Assembly (NCBI RefSeq): GCF_029267015.1
Contig: NZ_JARIEA010000061.1
Coordinates: 1-36,664, forward strand
Origin: Sporosarcina ureae
GTDB taxonomy: Bacteria; Bacillota; Bacilli; Bacillales_A; Planococcaceae
Direction of reading: 5' to 3'
DNA length: 36,664 bases
A program made the position numbers and the translations under genes. The notes beneath the pieces are model-generated. The model made no database searches and was not told the DNA's origin. It worked only from the letters and a program-made list of their open reading frames with translations. This document shows positions 32,691 through 36,664 of the stretch, in pieces; positions within the stretch are counted from its first letter, which is position 1; each line of letters begins with the position of its first letter.

Positions 32691-34751
32691 TCAATCCTCT
32701 TTACCTGTAAACCACTTCCGCCCCCACTCTTCAATCCCTTCCCAAAACTCTTTTTTCTTCTGATCCTTCTCTATCTTCTTCTCTTTCTTTTCTCTTTCTT
32801 CCTTGGTCTTTTTCTTCTGCTTCTTCAGCTCTTTTATTTCTTCATCAATTAACGACAAATCAAATTCCTTGGCTGTTAATTCGCTTGCTGATTTTGAAAC
32901 AACTTGTGCGAAAATCGGGGGTGCGGTAAAGCTGCTAGTAGATGTTAAATAATGGTCGGCGTCTGTTTGATCATATCCGAGCCAGACTGCACCGGCAATA
33001 TCCGGTGTATAGCCAACGAACCAATGATCTTTTGAACCGTCCACTCCTTCAATCGGGAGCTGCGTGGTGCCCGTCTTCCCCGCCACGTCCACACCGGAAA
33101 CTTGGGCTTTTTTGGCAGTACCTTCATTTACAGCCCCTTGCAGCATATAGGTCATTTGCTGGGCAACTTCCGCATCTGTCACGCGTACAGACTCACCCTG
33201 CCACTTTCCTAGCACTTTTCCTTCCGAATCTTTAATTTCAGTGATCGCATGCGCTTCTTCCATCACTCCATCATTCGCAAACGCAGAAAATGCTTGAGCC
33301 ATCCGTAAAGGAGAAGTACCTTTGTCGAGACCTCCGAGCGCTAATCCAAGCGTACGGTCATTTTTTTCTAATGATATCCCAAACAGTTCAACCGCATGAA
33401 CTCCATTTTTGATGCCGATCTCATCCAACAGCCATACAGGAGGAATATTATACGATTGTGCGAGTGCATCGTACATCGTCACTTCCCCTCTATATTGCTG
33501 ATCAAAGTTTTTCGGAGAGTATCCATCCATATCAATTGGTTCATCTACAAGCAAATCTGACATATGGTATCCTTGTTCAAGCGCCGGCGTATAGACGGCA
33601 AGCGGCTTTAACGCAGATCCAGGCTGCCGTATGAGGTCAGTCGCATTATTGAAGCGTCCCTGCGTATATTCTCCTCTCCCTCCGACTAACGCCAGGATTC
33701 CGCCTGTTTTAGGGTTCAAGAAAACAGAGGCACTCTGCAAAAGTTGATCTGGCGTGCTGCTTGGAAAATATCTATCATCCGCATACACTTCTTCCAGCGC
33801 ATTCTGGACCGTCGGATTGATTTCTGTCGTAATATGCAACCCGCCGGACAGCACTTCATTTTTCGTCAAATCGTACATAGTGACCGCCTCGTTCACTACA
33901 CGGTCGATATAATACGGATAGTTCACTTTATAATCTGGAACTGTCGATTCAGCCAATGCCAGTTTCTGCCCAACCGCTTCATCGTATTCTTGCTGACTGC
34001 TATACTGTTCACTCAGCATCAACGACAACACGAGATTGCGCCGTTTCACCGACTTTTCTATATCTTTCGTAGGCGCTAAATGCGACGGTGCTTTAATGAC
34101 GCCCGCAATTACCGCAGATTCGCTTAACGTCAATTCGCTGACATCCTTACCGAAATAGGTCTGCGCTGCACGTTGAACGCCCCACGCCCCGTCACCGAAA
34201 TAGATTTGGTTAAGGTAACGTTCCATGATCTCCTCTTTCGAATACACTCGTTCAATCTTCTTTGCGAGGATCAGTTCTTTGAATTTACGCGAATACGTAC
34301 GCTCCTGCGTCAAAAATACATTTTTTGCAAGCTGCTGCGTAATCGTACTGCCCCCTGCCACGATTTTGCCTTTGAACGCGTTCTCGACTAAGGCACGTCC
34401 CATCCTGAAATAATTAATGCCGTGATGTTTGTAGAATCGTTGATCTTCCACGGAGACGACTGCTTCGATCAACGTATTCGGAATCTGGTCAATCGTTACA
34501 CCTTCAATATTCGAATTCGAAACTTTGCTGATCACTTCACCGTCCGGATCGTAAATCACTGTCGCTCTGGGTGCAGGTTCTTCAAGTTTACTGACGTCGC
34601 TGAATGTGATGAAGACATTCAGTACGAGTAGTACGCAAAGAACGGCAAGCAGTGAACTGATCAATACGAAACGGATGATCTTGTTTTTCAGGCTTCGTTT
34701 CTTTTTAGGTGCTTTTTTATGTTGTAATGCCTTATACTCGGATCTTTTCAT
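32691..34751 (-). CDS. Class A penicillin-binding protein (PBP1A/2D type)
   Basis: 686 residues; a bifunctional peptidoglycan glycosyltransferase and transpeptidase. Order: basic cytosolic tail, one membrane helix (about 27-50), GT51 domain with EDQRFYKHHG (catalytic Glu102) and GGSTITQQL (133-141), then the transpeptidase domain with SxxK (Ser379-Ala-Leu-Lys382), SYN (433-435) and KTGT (559-562). The last 45 residues are a Lys/Glu-rich helical tail (KKQKKKTKEEREKKEKK). ATG at 34751 follows AGGTGA with 7-base spacing. The length and single-pass design resemble B. subtilis PbpF/PbpG, which act during sporulation. Confidence 0.95.
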   Translation of the reverse strand: MKRSEYKALQHKKAPKKKRSLKNKIIRFVLISSLLAVLCVLLVLNVFITFSDVSKLEEPAPRATVIYDPDGEVISKVSNSNIEGVTIDQIPNTLIEAVVSVEDQRFYKHHGINYFRMGRALVENAFKGKIVAGGSTITQQLAKNVFLTQERTYSRKFKELILAKKIERVYSKEEIMERYLNQIYFGDGAWGVQRAAQTYFGKDVSELTLSESAVIAGVIKAPSHLAPTKDIEKSVKRRNLVLSLMLSEQYSSQQEYDEAVGQKLALAESTVPDYKVNYPYYIDRVVNEAVTMYDLTKNEVLSGGLHITTEINPTVQNALEEVYADDRYFPSSTPDQLLQSASVFLNPKTGGILALVGGRGEYTQGRFNNATDLIRQPGSALKPLAVYTPALEQGYHMSDLLVDEPIDMDGYSPKNFDQQYRGEVTMYDALAQSYNIPPVWLLDEIGIKNGVHAVELFGISLEKNDRTLGLALGGLDKGTSPLRMAQAFSAFANDGVMEEAHAITEIKDSEGKVLGKWQGESVRVTDAEVAQQMTYMLQGAVNEGTAKKAQVSGVDVAGKTGTTQLPIEGVDGSKDHWFVGYTPDIAGAVWLGYDQTDADHYLTSTSSFTAPPIFAQVVSKSASELTAKEFDLSLIDEEIKELKKQKKKTKEEREKKEKKIEKDQKKKEFWEGIEEWGRKWFTGKED

Positions 34752-34767
34752 ATAGGTTTCACCTGCT

Positions 34768-34804
34768 TTATGCTGCGGATTTTTATTGGTTCAGTACAGC
34801 ATAA
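34768..34804. promoter_or_regulatory. Inverted repeat upstream of the PBP gene
   Basis: Perfect 8-base arms TTATGCTG (34768-34775) and CAGCATAA (34797-34804), 21 bases apart, 16-53 bases before the PBP start. A possible operator or leader hairpin; no regulator can be named. Confidence 0.35.
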
Positions 34805-34873
34805 GTATTGACGATGGGGGTGTTTGAAGGTTGCGGATTTTGTCTGTTGGGGGATTTTGGTACGGATGTATGT

Positions 34874-34916
34874 AAAAAAGATACTACTCAGAAGTTAGGA
34901 TTCTGGGTAATATCTT
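34874..34916 (-). terminator. Terminator of the acyltransferase gene
   Basis: 16-base arms with two mismatches; on the minus strand the stem is followed by T6. It lies about 57 bases past the stop at 34973. Confidence 0.75.
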
Positions 34917-34922
34917 ACTAAA

Positions 34923-34969
34923 AGTACCTGTGCATGAAACTTTCATGATTGTTTCGCGCACAGCTACCT
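34923..34969. repeat. 48-bp hairpin repeat, copy 2
   Basis: AGTACCTGTGCATGAAAC and GTTTCGCGCACAGCTACCT around TTTCATGATT align with the hairpin at 32629 (shared CCTGTG, TTCATGA, TTGTTTC, CACA). It sits directly after the acyltransferase stop. Confidence 0.6.
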
Positions 34970-34972
34970 CAT

Positions 34973-36664
34973 TTAAATAATACGGTTCGCAATCTGTCGT
35001 AATTCTAAAAATGCATCTTCCAAATGATTGGTTAACTTCTGCGCATGACCTGCTTCATCCGCACTGGAGGAGATATTAATAGAAATCGATTGATCTAATA
35101 AAATATAAGCGAGTCCAAAACCGCCTTCAACGACTGGCCCGAATATCCGATACTTTACATTGTCATACGCCATACCACTTGTCGAAATGAAATCATGCCG
35201 CATTGTCAAATAGCCAGTGTCGCTAAAGAGTGCAGGTCTATCCGTCATACCGAGGTCTTCCCCGTGCAACGTATACATTTGCTCCAGGCCGTACATATGC
35301 CTTTCAACACCGAATCCTTTACGGCACCTTACAATTCGATCTGTATGAGCCGCGCTCGCCTTTTGCATCAAGTCATACAACACTTCATGACTCTCTTCAC
35401 CATTTTCTAGCGCTTTCACCAAGTCTAGCTTCTCCATACTGGTCGCTCTCGCACATTCCGTTCTTCCTTCATAAAATGCACGGACTGATACAGGTTCATA
35501 AACGCTTCTAAATGTGCCAAACGTTCTGTACTGTGCAATTTGTAAAGCCATATGGAAAAACGCATCGGGACTAATATTCATCTTTTTGATTTCATCTGAA
35601 CCAAAGCTGTTGAAGATTGTCGTTTTAATAGAAAACTCTTTTTTGACTCTTGCATGATCTTTTTCGAATCTCATTAACGACTTCTTAATCTCCGCAGATA
35701 ATTCCCATTGTTGTTTTTCCATTAGAGTGGGTTCAGTCGTATATATGGTTTCAGGCTCATCACTTTCCAGGCCTTCATTTACATAGCTAATGACAGCAAA
35801 TATCGTCGTACCATCAACCGAAGAATGCTCGATGCTATAACCCAATTCACCTTTATTAGTGAGGATCACTTGGATGGTTTTATCAAAGTATTTATTCGTC
35901 CCATTTAACATTAAATTCTCAATCGCTTCTTCGGAAGTACTACTTTCTTCATCCATAGAGAGGACAATGAGCGAATCCGCTATCGCTTGTAGATGATCCG
36001 CATTCACTTTAGATACGATAAGTTGATCATATATCTTCGCAGCTTCATCTCTTTTCGCCGTTGTAAAAATCCCTACGTTGGCGCCTTCACTTTGCTCTTC
36101 TTGAAAAGTTCTTTCAATAGCATTTGCGATTTCACGGCTTTGATACATTTCACCTTCACTATTTGTTACGTTCACTTTATACACATTTCTTTTATATAAA
36201 ATAATGACATGGTTATTTCTTTTCTCGAATGCCGCTACTCTAAATTCATCTCTTTCTACTCTGGGAATGCGAATGGACTTAAAAAACTTCTTATATTGAC
36301 TCATATCTTGGGGCACACCATTTTTTACGACTGGTGCTACTTCACCATCAATTATTAAATGATAGAATTCCGTGACTAAACGGCTTACCCTTCCCGCAAG
36401 TTCCGCACGCGTATATCGATTTTCATGGTTTTTATTATCCAATAAAATATTAAAATGCATACCCGTTGGCAAAGGATCACGGAATTTTAAGTACATATCA
36501 TCCCATAAAGGCTTTAGCCAACTTCCTTCCATTTCATCATCCAATTCGCATAATTTTTTTTGCAGTTTTTCTGCGTCTCCATCTACTTTGAAGAAATCGT
36601 TCACAACCTCCGTAGTTTCTTCAAGTTGTTTATCGTGTAAAAATGGTTCAACCCATTCAAGAAG
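34973..36664 (-). CDS. Choline/carnitine O-acyltransferase, 5' end beyond the window
   Basis: At least 563 codons. The catalytic motif is EHSSVDGTT, whose His codon is at 35827-35825; the family general base lies in EHxxxDG. The coenzyme/carboxylate block YEPVSVRAFYEGRTECARAT and the C-terminal CRKGFGVERHMYGL segment are also present. A GTG at 36604 could look like a start, but the frame stays open to the edge and reads LLEWVEPFL, the usual N-terminal acyltransferase segment, so the gene is cut by the window. It would move acyl groups between CoA and carnitine or choline. Such enzymes are uncommon in Bacillales. Confidence 0.9.
   Translation of the reverse strand, partial: LLEWVEPFLHDKQLEETTEVVNDFFKVDGDAEKLQKKLCELDDEMEGSWLKPLWDDMYLKFRDPLPTGMHFNILLDNKNHENRYTRAELAGRVSRLVTEFYHLIIDGEVAPVVKNGVPQDMSQYKKFFKSIRIPRVERDEFRVAAFEKRNNHVIILYKRNVYKVNVTNSEGEMYQSREIANAIERTFQEEQSEGANVGIFTTAKRDEAAKIYDQLIVSKVNADHLQAIADSLIVLSMDEESSTSEEAIENLMLNGTNKYFDKTIQVILTNKGELGYSIEHSSVDGTTIFAVISYVNEGLESDEPETIYTTEPTLMEKQQWELSAEIKKSLMRFEKDHARVKKEFSIKTTIFNSFGSDEIKKMNISPDAFFHMALQIAQYRTFGTFRSVYEPVSVRAFYEGRTECARATSMEKLDLVKALENGEESHEVLYDLMQKASAAHTDRIVRCRKGFGVERHMYGLEQMYTLHGEDLGMTDRPALFSDTGYLTMRHDFISTSGMAYDNVKYRIFGPVVEGGFGLAYILLDQSISINISSSADEAGHAQKLTNHLEDAFLELRQIANRII

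Overview
The window looks like chromosomal DNA of a low-GC, endospore-forming Bacillales bacterium, most likely Planococcaceae (Sporosarcina-like). This is inferred from gene content: a YlxY-type polysaccharide deacetylase, OpuC, BdbCD, an M-box riboswitch ahead of mgtE, TcaA/YvbJ-like zinc-ribbon proteins, strong AGGAGG-type ribosome binding sites and frequent TTG starts. No rRNA, tRNA, CRISPR array or intact transposase gene was seen.

Layout. 1-4.8 kb: minus-strand small hypotheticals, a frameshifted histidine phosphatase, a phytoene-desaturase-like flavoprotein and a YdjM-type membrane protein. 5-8.1 kb: an SDR oxidoreductase, an S66 LD-carboxypeptidase and two unknowns. 8.4-11.5 kb: a dead small membrane-protein gene, then a three-gene osmoprotectant ABC operon (opuCA-CB-CC) with a strong terminator. 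11.6-17.4 kb: a divergent metal and redox block. The minus-strand operon copC-copD-bdbD-bdbC faces a plus-strand CmtR-like sensor and a CadA P-type ATPase, whose promoter carries two copies of a 22-bp operator. 17.4-19.6 kb: a partly decayed cluster of small VOC, DUF1801 and SRPBCC genes. 19.9-21.6 kb: a fossil of the opuCC 3' end with its terminator, a small unknown gene and a ylxY homologue that seems to start at CTG. 21.7-26.8 kb: four zinc-ribbon proteins in two divergent pairs, one pair being tandem TcaA-like paralogues. 27-30.3 kb: a DUF1835-type protein and mgtE under an M-box. 30.4-32.6 kb: a small accessory island with a lone phage replication protein and a probable TumE-like toxin-antitoxin pair. 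32.7-36.7 kb: a class A penicillin-binding protein and a choline/carnitine acyltransferase cut by the window edge.

Cross-cutting themes. (i) Small-scale decay: at least four genes are broken by one-base changes or truncation. (ii) Dispersed palindromes: a 69-bp element in two good copies and one decayed copy, a strong terminator hairpin in three copies, and a 48-bp hairpin in two copies around the PBP gene. (iii) Best candidates for under-described biology: the divergent zinc-ribbon locus (21.7-26.8 kb), the HTH/TumE-like pair (31.5-32.6 kb), and the coupling of copper import, thiol oxidation and Cd/Pb/Zn efflux at 11.6-17.4 kb. All functional statements rest on motif recognition by eye; no database search was run.
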